From positions 62,001 to 126,000 of the forward strand of contig NZ_CANLBS010000004.1 in assembly GCF_947488945.1 (NCBI RefSeq): a stretch of DNA of 64,000 nucleotides, read 5' to 3'. Both the position numbers and the translations under genes were made by a program. Below the pieces are notes generated by a model that saw nothing but the letters and a program-made list of their open reading frames with translations, was not told where the DNA came from and did not search any database. Positions 1 to 10,477 of this stretch are shown piece after piece (the stretch's first letter is position 1; each line of letters opens with the position of its first letter). Source of the stretch: an uncultured Streptomyces sp. (lineage in GTDB: Bacteria; Actinomycetota; Actinomycetes; Streptomycetales; Streptomycetaceae).

Positions 1-296
1 GGGGACGGGGTGACGAGGACCCCGTTGTCCGCTTCCCGCATATCGGACAGGACATTAGCAGGGCGTCGTCGTCCGGCAGGCGTCGCCGGCCGGACGGGGA
101 CCGGGCCGGACGGCTCGTGAGGCGCCCGTCCGACGCCTCCGCCCCGGGCCGCGCGGGGTCGCACGGCGGCGCGAACAACCGGTCCGTGCCCGGAAGCGGC
201 AGGTGAACAGATGTCATGACCTGCTGCGATACGTGAACCGGTGCGAGGTTCCTTCCGTCGAACGGTCGTACGGTTGTCGTCCGGAGTGGAGAAGAA
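1..296. other. left edge and upstream region, no clear gene
   Basis: No convincing complete gene is visible. On the minus strand two short open frames run off the left edge. One from an ATG at 55 reads MSCPICGKRTTGSSS and carries a CxxC pair; the other from an ATG at 41 reads MREADNGVLVTPS. Either could be the N-terminus of a divergent gene outside the window, but about 15 codons are not enough to decide. The rest is presumably the promoter region of the serine hydrolase starting at 297. Confidence 0.3.
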
Positions 297-1445
297 ATGG
301 TCGTCGTAGAGGGAACGAGCACGGACCGGTTCGCCCCGGTGCGGGCGGCGCTGGCGGCGCACCTCGAAGCCGGGGAGGAATTGGGGGCGTCGATCGCCGT
401 CGACGTGGACGGGGTCATGGAAGTCGACCTGTGGGGCGGCCACGCGGACGCGGCGCGGACCGTGCCGTGGCACCGGGACACGCTGGTCAGCATGTGGTCG
501 ACGACCAAGACGCTCACCAACCTCGCGGCCCTCGTCCTCGTCGACCGGGGGGCGCTGGATCTATACCGTCCGGTCGCCCACTACTGGCCCGAGTTCGCCG
601 CCCGGGGCAAGCAGGACATCGAGGTGCGGCACGTGCTGGCCCACACCTCGGGACTCTCCGGCTGGCAGCAGCCCTTCACCATGGACGACCTCTACGACTG
701 GCCCACCGCGAGCGCCCGGCTCGCCGCTCAGGCGCCCTGGTGGGAGCCGGGCTCGGCTTCCGGTTACCACGTGCAGACGCAGGGACAACTGGTGGGAGAG
801 CTCGTCCGCCGGGTCAGCGGCCGTACGCTGACGGAGTTCGTCGACACCGAGATCGCCGGGCCGGCCCGGGCCGACGTCCAGATCGGCGCGCGCCCGGCCG
901 ACTGGCCGCGTATCGCCGATCTGGTGGCGCCGCCGCAGCTCTCCGGCCTCCCCGCCGGCCTCGATCCCGACGGGATCTTCACCAGGACGCTCCTCGGGAG
1001 CCCTGCCCGTGACGAGCACGTGGACACCCCGCGGTGGCGCTCCGCCGAACTCGGAGCCGTCAACGGACACGGCAACGCACGGGGCTTGGCCCGTGCCCTG
1101 TCCGTCCTCTCCCGGCGCGGTGAGGTGAACGGCCTCCGGCTGCTCTCCGCGGAGACGGTGGACAAGGTGTTCGAGGTGCAGTCCGACGGCGTCGACCTGT
1201 TCCTGGGCGTCCCCGTCCGCTGGGGTCTGGGCTACGCGCTCGCCGACCCGAGGACCATGCCGCAGATGCCCACCGGAAAGATCTGCTTCTGGGTCGGCCG
1301 GGGCGGTTCGATCGTCATGATGGACCTCGACCGGCGTGTCACGTTCGCCTACACGATGAACCGGGTGGGCGACGGAATCCTCGGCTCGGAGCGCACCCAC
1401 AGCTACCTCAGGCACGTCTACGACTCTCTGGCGTCCTCCGACTGA
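297..1445 (+). CDS. serine hydrolase, class C beta-lactamase/EstB fold
   Basis: A 382-residue protein of the beta-lactamase-related penicillin-binding fold (esterases, D-aminopeptidases, class C-like enzymes). The catalytic SxxK motif is S68-T-T-K71 in SMWSTTKTLTNLAA, followed by the family's HVLAHTSGLSGW segment. A tyrosine near residue 160 (GYHVQTQG) sits where the YxN tyrosine is expected. No signal peptide is visible, so a cytoplasmic esterase or peptidase is more likely than a secreted lactamase. The ATG at 297 is preceded by GGAG and GAAGAA. It stands alone, followed by a repeat-rich gap. The substrate cannot be predicted. Confidence 0.88.
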   Translation: MVVVEGTSTDRFAPVRAALAAHLEAGEELGASIAVDVDGVMEVDLWGGHADAARTVPWHRDTLVSMWSTTKTLTNLAALVLVDRGALDLYRPVAHYWPEFAARGKQDIEVRHVLAHTSGLSGWQQPFTMDDLYDWPTASARLAAQAPWWEPGSASGYHVQTQGQLVGELVRRVSGRTLTEFVDTEIAGPARADVQIGARPADWPRIADLVAPPQLSGLPAGLDPDGIFTRTLLGSPARDEHVDTPRWRSAELGAVNGHGNARGLARALSVLSRRGEVNGLRLLSAETVDKVFEVQSDGVDLFLGVPVRWGLGYALADPRTMPQMPTGKICFWVGRGGSIVMMDLDRRVTFAYTMNRVGDGILGSERTHSYLRHVYDSLASSD

Positions 1446-1783
1446 GGGCGCACGCGTCCCGGCCCGGCCGCTCCGCTCCCCGGCCCGCTGCCCGGTGAAC
1501 CGGTCCGGCCCTCCCCTCGTAGGACAGGACGGAAGGCGCTCCGCTCCCGCGACCGGACGGGGCCGTCCTGCGGAACCCGCGAGCAGCAGCCGCTGGTAGC
1601 CCGGAAGCCCGCCGGCCCCGGAAGCCCGCCGGCCCGGCCGCTCCGCTCCCCGGCCCGCTGTCCGGGACGGACGCACGGAACCGCGGAGCCACCCGCGCGG
1701 TGCCCCGTCGTCTTCCGCACGCAGCCACTCACCCCTTCACACGGCCCGTCGAGGCCGTCGAACCGACCAGAAGGACTCCACCC
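1446..1783. repeat. repeat-rich intergenic gap (30-bp direct repeat and 17-bp tandem repeat)
   Basis: This gene-free stretch holds a perfect 30-bp direct repeat at 1461-1490 and 1631-1660, beginning GGCCCGGCCGCTCCGC. Just before the second copy is a 17-bp unit (CCGGAAGCCCGCCGGCC) in tandem at 1601-1634. No coding frame with plausible starts was found. The AAGGAC ribosome site of the next gene lies at about 1771. Confidence 0.7.
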
Positions 1784-3560
<1,777 letters not shown>

Positions 3561-3615
3561 CACCCGGCCCACGTCCTGCCCGCCGCCGGGCGTGGACGTG
3601 GGCGCCCGGACCGTC

Positions 3616-3643
3616 GGCGGGCCCTCGGGACCGGGGGCCCGCC
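3616..3643 (+). terminator. hairpin after the hydrolase pair
   Basis: Perfect 9-bp inverted repeat GGCGGGCCC / GGGCCCGCC around a 10-nt loop, about 55 bp past the hydrolase stop. No T-tract follows, as is usual for actinomycete hairpin terminators. Confidence 0.45.
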
Positions 3644-3690
3644 GTGCGGGGCCCCTCGCGCACACCGTTCCCCGGACGCGCGTCCGGCAC

Positions 3691-3721
3691 TTGACCTTGC
3701 AGTCGCCGCAAAGCCGAGGAT
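3691..3721 (+). promoter_or_regulatory. possible MerR-type promoter, wide spacer
   Basis: TTGACC at 3691-3696 and GAGGAT at 3716-3721 are separated by 19 bp, the long spacer typical of MerR-controlled promoters. The spacer carries an imperfect dyad (TTGC...GCAA). The ATG at 3728 is so close that the transcript would be nearly leaderless. It probably serves autoregulation of the MerR gene. The dyad is weak. Confidence 0.35.
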
Positions 3722-3727
3722 GGCGTC

Positions 3728-4567
3728 ATGTTGTCGATCAGTGAGTTCAGCGAGATGTGCGACCTGACGCCGCAGACACTCCGGCACTACCACGCCGAAG
3801 GCCTGCTCGTCCCGGCCGGCGTCGACGGGCGGACCGGCTACCGCTCCTACGCGTTCGGGCAGGTCGAGCGGGCCATGCTGATCACCGCCCTGCGCGGCAC
3901 GGGCATGGGCGTGCCGCTCGTCCGACGCGCGCTCGACCGTCCGGACGAGGCGGCGGCCCTCCTGCGGGAGCACGTGTCCGACGTACGGCTCCGACGCCGG
4001 GCCGAGGACGAGGCGATCGCGGACGTGAGCGCGCTCCTCGCCTCGCCCCCCGAACCGGTCCTGCGCCACGTGGACGGGACGACCGTGGTGTCGAAGCCCG
4101 TGCCGGGCCCGTCCTCCGGGGGCGCCCGGTACGACTGGGACGCGGCCGACGCCACGGTCGCCGCCACCGTCCGGGACGTGGTGGGGGCGCTGGAGTCGTG
4201 CGGGGCCGGGGCGGTGGGGACGCCGTGGCGGACCCTGGCCGCCGGGACGCCGGAGCAGAGGAGCCGCATGCTCGCCGGCGAGGGACCGCACTGGCTGGTC
4301 ACGGTCCCCGTCACCGCACGCGAGGGCGCCTTGGCGGCGCTGCCCGCCGGCTTCGCGGTGGAGACGTTCGAGTCCCGGAACGAACTGGCGGTCTTCGTGC
4401 CGGGCAGGAGCTCGATGGCCAAGCACGCCACCGCGCTCTCGCGCCTGCTCACCCACCCCCTGCACGCCGCCTACGTCGACACCTCGCGCACCCGCCATCT
4501 GCTGCACCCCGAGGGAGTCGAAACCGCCATGGCCGTCGAGGAGTTCCACGAGTCGGGCGACGACTGA
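3728..4567 (+). CDS. MerR-family transcriptional regulator with effector domain
   Basis: A 279-residue MerR-type regulator. The N-terminal winged helix includes LSISEFSEMCDLTPQTLRHYHAEGLL and GYRSYAFGQVERAMLI, followed by a linker helix to about residue 110. Residues from about 145 onward look like a GyrI/BmrR-type effector-binding domain, ending in a segment that could bind a small hydrophobic ligand. This resembles multidrug sensors of the BmrR class rather than metal sensors; no metal-binding cysteine cluster is seen. It stands alone between the hydrolases and the kinase, so its target is not obvious. The start ATG 3728 follows GAGGA. Confidence 0.85.
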   Translation: MLSISEFSEMCDLTPQTLRHYHAEGLLVPAGVDGRTGYRSYAFGQVERAMLITALRGTGMGVPLVRRALDRPDEAAALLREHVSDVRLRRRAEDEAIADVSALLASPPEPVLRHVDGTTVVSKPVPGPSSGGARYDWDAADATVAATVRDVVGALESCGAGAVGTPWRTLAAGTPEQRSRMLAGEGPHWLVTVPVTAREGALAALPAGFAVETFESRNELAVFVPGRSSMAKHATALSRLLTHPLHAAYVDTSRTRHLLHPEGVETAMAVEEFHESGDD

Positions 4568-4789
4568 CGACCGCATCTTCGGCGGCCTGCCGGACATCGT
4601 CGGCTTCGGCGGTCCGGGCGTGTACGTGGCCCGGAACCCCTACCACCGCTGCAGGACCCGGTAACCCGGTCCCCGGAACCCGCCGGCACCACCACAGGGG
4701 TACTCCCGCCACATAGGGGTACCCGCGTCCCGAGGCACGCCGGGAACGGCCCGGCCAGGGCACCCGCCCTCGACGCAGTGGGAGAGGGA

Positions 4790-6247
4790 ATGAGGCTTCG
4801 GGACTTCGCACAGAACGCCGCGTCCCGGTGCACCGCCGAGGTGGTGGGCGGCCGGTACCGTCTGGACGGGATGCTCGGCTCGGGCGGTGCGGCGTACGTG
4901 CACCGGGGGTTCGACCTGCGGCTGAGGCGGCCGGTGGCGGTCAAGGTCTTCCGGCCGGACGCGGGCGTCGACTTCGAGGAGAGCCTGCACAACGAGGCCG
5001 TCATGCTGGCCCGGTTGGACCACCCCGGCCTCGTCACCGCCTACGACACCGGGCAGCACGACGGACGCGCCTTCCTGGTCATGCGGCTGATCGACGGCGA
5101 CAACCTGCGCAAGCGGATCGCCGAGGAGCCACTGCTCCCCGGCGCGACCGCCTCCGTCGGGGCGGGCGTCGCCCGCGCCCTGGACCACGCGCACGGAGCG
5201 GGCATCGTGCACCGCGACGTCAAGCCGTCCAACATCGTCCTGGACGCGGCCCGACGCCCGCACCTCATCGACTTCGGCATCTCGCGGATGCTGGACGAGA
5301 CCTCCCGCACCACGTCCGGGACGCTCGTCGGCACCGCCGCCTACCTCGCTCCGGAGCAGGTCCTCGGCCGCCCCGTCGGCCGGGCCGCCGACGTCTACGC
5401 GCTCGGCCTGGTGCTCCTCGAATGCCTCACCGGCAGGCTGGAGTACGACGGCATCCCCTTGGAGGCCGCGATCGCCCGGCTGCACCGGGCGCCCGTGCTG
5501 CCCCCCGGCCTGCCCGGCGGACTCGGTTCGCTGCTACGGGACATGACCAGCCTGGACGAGCAGGACCGGCCGACGGCCCGGGACTGCGCCCGCGCGCTGT
5601 CCGCGCTGGCCGACGAGGAGCGCACGGTGCTCGCGCCGGAAGCGCCTGCCACCAGTCTGGTCGCCGCCGGGCGGGGAGCGCCGCGCACGGCCGAGCACAC
5701 GCACCGGAGCCCGGCGCCCGCCGGGGCGGGGTCCACCCGCCGGATGCCGCCCGTGCGGGGGCGCCTGGCGCTCGCCGGTGTGGCCGCCGCGCTGGCTGCC
5801 GTCGCGGTGACCGCCTTCGCCGCCACCGGCGCCTCCGCACCCGGCGGCGACGGCCGGAGCGCGTCCAGCGCCTCGGACACCCCCGCCGCAGAGCAGACGG
5901 AGCAGACGGAGCAGGCAGAGCGGTCGGAGAACGGAACGGCGGCGTCCGCGGGCGGGGGAGCGGTGGACACGGCGTCCCCGGCGGCGTCCTCCCCGCGTCC
6001 GGACGCCCCCGTCGACGTATGGGCGGACGCGTCCGGGGGCGCCCTGCCGGAGCCGATGGGCTCGACCGGTCCCCCGGTCACGCCGGAGCGGGGCGTGCCC
6101 GACGGTACGGCGGCGACGCAGGACGCCGGGGCGTCCGCCACCCCGCATCTGCCGCCCGGCCTGGCCAAGAAGGCGGCCGGGGACACGGCGGACCATCCGG
6201 GGCGGGACCGCTCCGGATGCGTCCCGGCGTGCGGCCCCCGCCCGTAG
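4790..6247 (+). CDS. membrane-anchored serine/threonine protein kinase
   Basis: A 485-residue Hanks-type kinase. The kinase domain spans about residues 23-280: glycine loop LGSGGAAYVHRG, lysine K52 in VAVKVF, catalytic HRDVKPSNIVLD with D143, DFG at 161-163 and the APEQ activation-segment end. A single transmembrane helix at about 325-348 (LALAGVAAALAAVAVTAFAA) separates it from a roughly 135-residue Ala/Ser/Pro-rich extracellular tail with no PASTA repeats. It is therefore not a PknB orthologue but one of the many orphan Streptomyces kinases. ATG 4790 is preferred over the in-frame GTG at 4778 because GGAGAGGGA lies directly in front. Confidence 0.92.
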   Translation: MRLRDFAQNAASRCTAEVVGGRYRLDGMLGSGGAAYVHRGFDLRLRRPVAVKVFRPDAGVDFEESLHNEAVMLARLDHPGLVTAYDTGQHDGRAFLVMRLIDGDNLRKRIAEEPLLPGATASVGAGVARALDHAHGAGIVHRDVKPSNIVLDAARRPHLIDFGISRMLDETSRTTSGTLVGTAAYLAPEQVLGRPVGRAADVYALGLVLLECLTGRLEYDGIPLEAAIARLHRAPVLPPGLPGGLGSLLRDMTSLDEQDRPTARDCARALSALADEERTVLAPEAPATSLVAAGRGAPRTAEHTHRSPAPAGAGSTRRMPPVRGRLALAGVAAALAAVAVTAFAATGASAPGGDGRSASSASDTPAAEQTEQTEQAERSENGTAASAGGGAVDTASPAASSPRPDAPVDVWADASGGALPEPMGSTGPPVTPERGVPDGTAATQDAGASATPHLPPGLAKKAAGDTADHPGRDRSGCVPACGPRP

Positions 6248-6305
6248 CGAGGGCCTGATCAGCCTGCCCGCGCGGGGGTCTCCGCGGAGGACACGCACGG
6301 GGGCT

Positions 6306-7877
6306 TCAGAGGCCGGACACCTTGGCGCTCGCGGACAGTTCGTAGACCAGGGTCAGGGTCCGGCGCCCGCCGGGCGGGAGGGGCACGGACCAGTGGGCGA
6401 TGCCGTCCGCGTCGACCGCGTCGGGCACCGGGGAGCAGGCGTCCTCGCGTACGCGCACCTCCACCGCCGACACCTCGGACACCGGGATCCGCTCCCGCAC
6501 CACCACGGTCCGCTCGCCCCGCTCCCCGGCGGCGGAGAAGCGGGACAGGTGCAGCCGGACCGTGCGGGTGATCACGGTGCGCTGGGTGAGGCCGGTGGAG
6601 TCACGGGTCTCCTCGGTCTCCCGCACCACCCGGTGGTCGTCGCCGCTGCCGAAGGCCAGCTCGGCGCGGGCGCCGGGGGCGGTGAAGTCCAGCGTGGACC
6701 GCCCCGCGAAACCGCTGCCCCGGACGAGGTCCACGGGCCCGGCGAGCAGCGCGTGGCCGGACAGGTTGTCGAACCGCACCACCCGTGTGACGAGCGGGGA
6801 CAGCTCCGGCGCGCAGGCGTACTCGCCGGGCGCGGCGGTGGTGAACACGGACACGGGTATGCGGTGGGCGCGCCCGTCGGCCGCCACCGAGACCGGCGCG
6901 GCGGGGCGCAGCACCCGCGGTTCGCCGCCGTCCTCCACGCCGGGCAGCGTGCGCGCTCCGGGCGGCTCGGGGGAGAGCGGGTCGGCGTGCTCCACCTCGC
7001 GCGACTCCACCTGGATCGTGCGGCGTTCGGCCGGGGTACGGTCCTGGAGCGTCAGCCGGTCCTCGTCCAGTCGCGGCGGATCGCCCGCCAGGGCGGAGCG
7101 GGACGTCGACAGGGTCAGCCGTACGCCGGTCCAGTCCTCGCCGGTGCGCTGCCAGACCGTGGCGTCGGTCTCCAGGGTGAGCGAGTCGCCGACGAGGGCG
7201 GCCCGGTAGGAGGGGCGCCAGAGCGCGCACGGGGTGAGATGGCTCAGCCGGAGCCCGGCCGGACCGGCCGCCGCCGCGTCCACCGTCAGCTCGATGTGGC
7301 CGAGCAGCTCCGCCGGTTCCTCCTCGGCGAGGTCCATCGCCCGTCCGGTGGCATCGAGTTCGGCCGTCAGCTCGGCGGAACGCGCCTGAAGCGCCCGCAA
7401 CCGCTCGCCGTGCGTGTCGCGCTCGGCGTCCAGCCGGTCCAGTTCGGCGGTCCAGCGCTCCGGTTCGCACGCGCCGCGGCCCGCGCCCTCGGCGATGTCC
7501 CGCAGCAGGTCGTCGGCGAGCCGCCCGAGCAGACCGAGGCGCGTGCGCAGCCGGTCGCACCGGTGCTCCAGGGCCCGCCGCTCCTCTTCGAGGGCGTGCG
7601 CCCGCAGCCGCAGGGCGGAGTCGTCGTCCGCGGACGGCCGGGGGCCGCGCGGTGTCCAGGTGCGTACGATCCGCGCGTCGAGCACGGTCGCCGGGAATCC
7701 GGCGGTCAGCTCGGCGTGCAGGGTCCGGTCGACGGCCAGGGCGCTGACCGGACCCAGGCGCAGACGCTGGACCCCGGCCGCCAGGTCGAGCGCGGCGGTG
7801 CGCTCGACGTGGGCGCGGTCCTCCAGGCAGGTGACGGCGGTGACCGGCAGGGCGATCGGCTTCGGGGGCGTGGACAT
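6306..7877 (-). CDS. DUF4139 domain protein (MuiA-like), second of a tandem pair
   Basis: A 523-residue protein beginning MSTPPKPIALPVTAVTCLED. It has the family layout: an N-terminal beta-rich DUF4140-like segment (about 8-110), a Glu/Arg-rich coiled coil with many LEEERRAL-type heptads (about 100-200), and a C-terminal DUF4139 beta domain containing the family segment RTGEDWTGVRLTLSTSRSAL. Relatives are annotated mucoidy inhibitor MuiA, though their biochemical role is not established. It starts 8 bp after the stop of its paralogue and is surely translated from the same mRNA. No signal peptide or membrane helix is visible, suggesting a cytoplasmic protein. Confidence 0.85.
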   Translation of the reverse strand: MSTPPKPIALPVTAVTCLEDRAHVERTAALDLAAGVQRLRLGPVSALAVDRTLHAELTAGFPATVLDARIVRTWTPRGPRPSADDDSALRLRAHALEEERRALEHRCDRLRTRLGLLGRLADDLLRDIAEGAGRGACEPERWTAELDRLDAERDTHGERLRALQARSAELTAELDATGRAMDLAEEEPAELLGHIELTVDAAAAGPAGLRLSHLTPCALWRPSYRAALVGDSLTLETDATVWQRTGEDWTGVRLTLSTSRSALAGDPPRLDEDRLTLQDRTPAERRTIQVESREVEHADPLSPEPPGARTLPGVEDGGEPRVLRPAAPVSVAADGRAHRIPVSVFTTAAPGEYACAPELSPLVTRVVRFDNLSGHALLAGPVDLVRGSGFAGRSTLDFTAPGARAELAFGSGDDHRVVRETEETRDSTGLTQRTVITRTVRLHLSRFSAAGERGERTVVVRERIPVSEVSAVEVRVREDACSPVPDAVDADGIAHWSVPLPPGGRRTLTLVYELSASAKVSGL

Positions 7878-7885
7878 GGGGTGCG

Positions 7886-9970
7886 TCAGCTCCTGCGGTT
7901 GCCGCCGGCCAGGGTCTTGCCGGCCGGGATGCGGATCTCGTAGCCGCCGTCGAGCGCGGCGGTGGCCCCGGAGGGCAGCTCCAGCCGTCGGACACGGGTG
8001 CCCGGGGCGTGCCGGTCGGGGCCCGCGCCCTCGTCGGGCACGCTCCATCCGGGCCGTTCCTCGATCCGGACGTCGGGGTCGGAGGTGACGGGCACCCGTT
8101 CGCGCACCTCCACCGTGACCGGCGCCGCGAGCCGGTTGGCCAGCTCCACGTGGACGCGGTGGTCGAGCACCGTGACGTGGTTGCGCAGGCCCGCGGTCGA
8201 CTCGTGCACCTGGGTGCGCCGGGTGACCCGGATGCCCTCGGCCGGGCCCAGGCCGACCCGGCGGGTGCCGCCGGGGGCGAGCGTCGGCAGCGCGGCGGTC
8301 AGCAGGAACTCGCCGTCGAGGGTGACCTCCACCGGGCCGGCCAGCAGGGCCTGTCCGGTGGAGTTGGTGAGCACCAGCGTGGCGTACACGGTCGGCTCCA
8401 CGGACGGGACGCAGAGGTACTCGGTACGCAGGCCGACCGGGATCTCGCCCACGGTGACGGTGTGCCAGGTTCCGTCCGACGGGATGTCGGCGCGGGCGGC
8501 GGCGTCGAACCGGTGGTCGAAGGAGCCCGCCGACTCGCGGGGCCGCACCGCCCGTCCCGGCAGCGGTGTACGGGCCACCGCCTCGGCCCGGCGCCGGTGT
8601 TCGGCGGTCACCGGGTCGGGTGCCGCCGCGGGGAACAACTGGCCGCGCCGCCCGGCGGGTTCGTCGGCTCCCCGCAGGACCAGGGAGGCGTAGTCGAGCT
8701 GCATGTCGCTCGGCTGCCGCGGCCCGTCCGCCGGGGGCGGCGGGGGCGTGGGCGCGCGGCCGGGAGGCGCGGGGGCCGCGGAGAGGGGTGCGGCCGTGCG
8801 CGGAGCGGCGGCCCGTGCGGGCGCGGCGCCGGCGAAGGACGGAGGAGGGCCGCCCGCCACGGGGGCGGGCGGCGGCGGACCGCCCGGGCTCCGGGGAGCC
8901 GGGGGCGGCACCGCGCGGGCGGCGACGGACGCCTGCGCCTTCCCGGCGGCGAGCGGAGGGGGTGCGGCCGGCCCGGGACCCGCCGCGTCGTACCCGGAGA
9001 AGAGGTCGGCGAGCCCGGCCGGGGGCTCGCGCCAGCCGGAGGGCGCCGGTGCGGGCTGGCCCCGGCCGATCCGGACGGAGCGCAGGCGCGGGAGTCCGGT
9101 GCGACGACGGAGGTCGGCGGTGGCCAGGGCGACGCGCACCCCGGTCCAGTCCTCGCCGGTCCGCTGGGCCACCGAGGCGCGCAGTACCAGCCGGCCCTCG
9201 CCGTCGCCCTGCCGGTGCGCCAGGCGGTAGGCGGGCGCCCAGACCGCGCCCGGCACCCCGTACTCCAGCTCCACTTCGACCTCGACCTCGACCTCGGCCC
9301 CGGTTCCGGCCTCGGCCCCGGCGTCGGCCCCGCCGGAGCCGTCGGCGGGCCCGGTGAGGGTCAGCACCGCGCAGACCGCGGTCTCCACGTGGGCCGCGGG
9401 CGCGTCGGTGGAGGCGCGGGCGAGCCGGTCGGCGGCGACCGCGTACGCGTGCTCGGCGGTGCGGAGGGCTTCCTCCAGCTCGTCCAAGCGGTCGTGCAGC
9501 GCCGTCAGCCGCTCGTCGACGAAATCGGCGAGCGCCAGCCACGCGTCGACCGGGGTGCGCCGGTGCGGATCCTCGGGCTCGCGGGGCGGTGGCACCGGGC
9601 GCAGAGCCCCCGCCTCCTCGATCCGGACCAGCTGCCGGTCCCGGCGTCCGCGCGCCGCCGCGCACACCTCGTTCAGCCGCTCGGCCTCGCGGCGCAGCTC
9701 GTGGGGCGCGTCCGCGCCGGCCGATCCGGCCTCGACCTCCACCCGAGCCTCGGTGACGCGTACGCCCGGCGCGCCCAGCACCGTGGCCCGCAGCGAGCCG
9801 GGGTCGATCGAGCGCGGGAGTCCCGGTATCCGCACCCGGCCGTCCGGCGGCACGCTGCCGCGGGCCAGCCGCCGGCACAGCGCGCCCTGCGCGTACACCA
9901 CGACCGCGTCGAGAGTCGAATCCCACCGTGCCGGATCTGCCGTCATGTGCTCCGCCCCCGCCGCGTCCAT
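7886..9970 (-). CDS. DUF4139 domain protein (MuiA-like) with proline-rich insert
   Basis: A protein of up to 694 residues, paralogous to the downstream gene and first in the pair. Order: DUF4140-like N-terminus (about 25-115, DAVVVYAQGALCRRLARG), coiled coil with RLDELEEALRTAEHAYAVA (about 165-200), DUF4139 core with RTGEDWTGVRVALATADLRR, then a Pro/Ala insert of about 100 residues (roughly 320-425) inside the DUF4139 part, and the remaining beta domain. The start is uncertain: ATG 9970 lacks a ribosome site, while the in-frame ATG 9946 has GGAG close by. The Pro-rich insert is absent from the partner and is the main oddity. Confidence 0.85.
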   Translation of the reverse strand: MDAAGAEHMTADPARWDSTLDAVVVYAQGALCRRLARGSVPPDGRVRIPGLPRSIDPGSLRATVLGAPGVRVTEARVEVEAGSAGADAPHELRREAERLNEVCAAARGRRDRQLVRIEEAGALRPVPPPREPEDPHRRTPVDAWLALADFVDERLTALHDRLDELEEALRTAEHAYAVAADRLARASTDAPAAHVETAVCAVLTLTGPADGSGGADAGAEAGTGAEVEVEVEVELEYGVPGAVWAPAYRLAHRQGDGEGRLVLRASVAQRTGEDWTGVRVALATADLRRRTGLPRLRSVRIGRGQPAPAPSGWREPPAGLADLFSGYDAAGPGPAAPPPLAAGKAQASVAARAVPPPAPRSPGGPPPPAPVAGGPPPSFAGAAPARAAAPRTAAPLSAAPAPPGRAPTPPPPPADGPRQPSDMQLDYASLVLRGADEPAGRRGQLFPAAAPDPVTAEHRRRAEAVARTPLPGRAVRPRESAGSFDHRFDAAARADIPSDGTWHTVTVGEIPVGLRTEYLCVPSVEPTVYATLVLTNSTGQALLAGPVEVTLDGEFLLTAALPTLAPGGTRRVGLGPAEGIRVTRRTQVHESTAGLRNHVTVLDHRVHVELANRLAAPVTVEVRERVPVTSDPDVRIEERPGWSVPDEGAGPDRHAPGTRVRRLELPSGATAALDGGYEIRIPAGKTLAGGNRRS

Positions 9971-10449
9971 GTCGGGGGAAGCCTACGCCCGGAGGGCCGG
10001 GGAACGGGGGCCGGATCACAGGGGCGGCCGCGGACGGCATTGACGGCCCGTCAGGTGGTGTCGCCGCGACGGCTCTTGCCGCCGCGTCCGGTTCGGCACC
10101 TGCGGAAACGGTCCGGCACCGCTGCCGGTAGGCCGTACGGCTCAGCGGACGGAGGAAAGTCGCCGTGCCCGACGATCTCGCCGTCCGATCCCGGCAGACT
10201 TCCACCAGACTCCGGGGGCGCAAGCCTTCCGGTGCCGTACGGCGTCCGCACGCCTCACCGGGTTCCGTGGCGCCCTGCCCGAGGAGGACCGAGGATTCCC
10301 CGGACCGGTGCTCCGGTCCGTCCGGCCGTCGTTCCGCCCGGTCCGCCGGGATGTCGGCCGTGTCCGCCCACCGTTACCCCGCGTGTCGGGGCCCTGACAA
10401 CAAGGAGTCGGCTCATCGCCCGTCGACGGATCCTTGACGGACGCCCCGT
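9971..10449. other. gap upstream of phoD, one hairpin
   Basis: No gene-like frame is convincing in this interval between the divergent MuiA-like and PhoD genes. A perfect 8-bp hairpin (CGGACCGG / CCGGTCCG with loop TGCT) lies at 10301-10320. An AAGGAG at about 10411 has no good frame behind it. Confidence 0.4.
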
Positions 10450-10475
10450 GTTCACGAGGCTCCGCTGTGGTGAAC
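10450..10475. promoter_or_regulatory. inverted GTTCAC repeat before phoD
   Basis: GTTCAC at 10450-10455 and GTGAAC at 10470-10475 form an inverted repeat with a 14-bp spacer, ending two bases before the GTG start of phoD. GTTCAC is the core of the Streptomyces PhoP (PHO) box, but PHO boxes are direct repeats spaced 11 nt, so this arrangement is atypical. It could be a binding site for PhoP or another regulator, or chance. Confidence 0.3.
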
Positions 10476-10477
10476 GA

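Noticed and set aside
3728..4567. Linking the first MerR gene to the Ser/Thr kinase as one operon
   Set aside because: A 222-bp gap separates them and the kinase has its own ribosome site; no shared promoter evidence was seen.
6306..10223. A 1305-codon open frame on the minus strand
   Set aside because: It is the frame of the second MuiA-like gene running on through the first gene in another frame; the extra part is Arg/Gly/Pro-rich with no start, typical of high-GC shadow frames.
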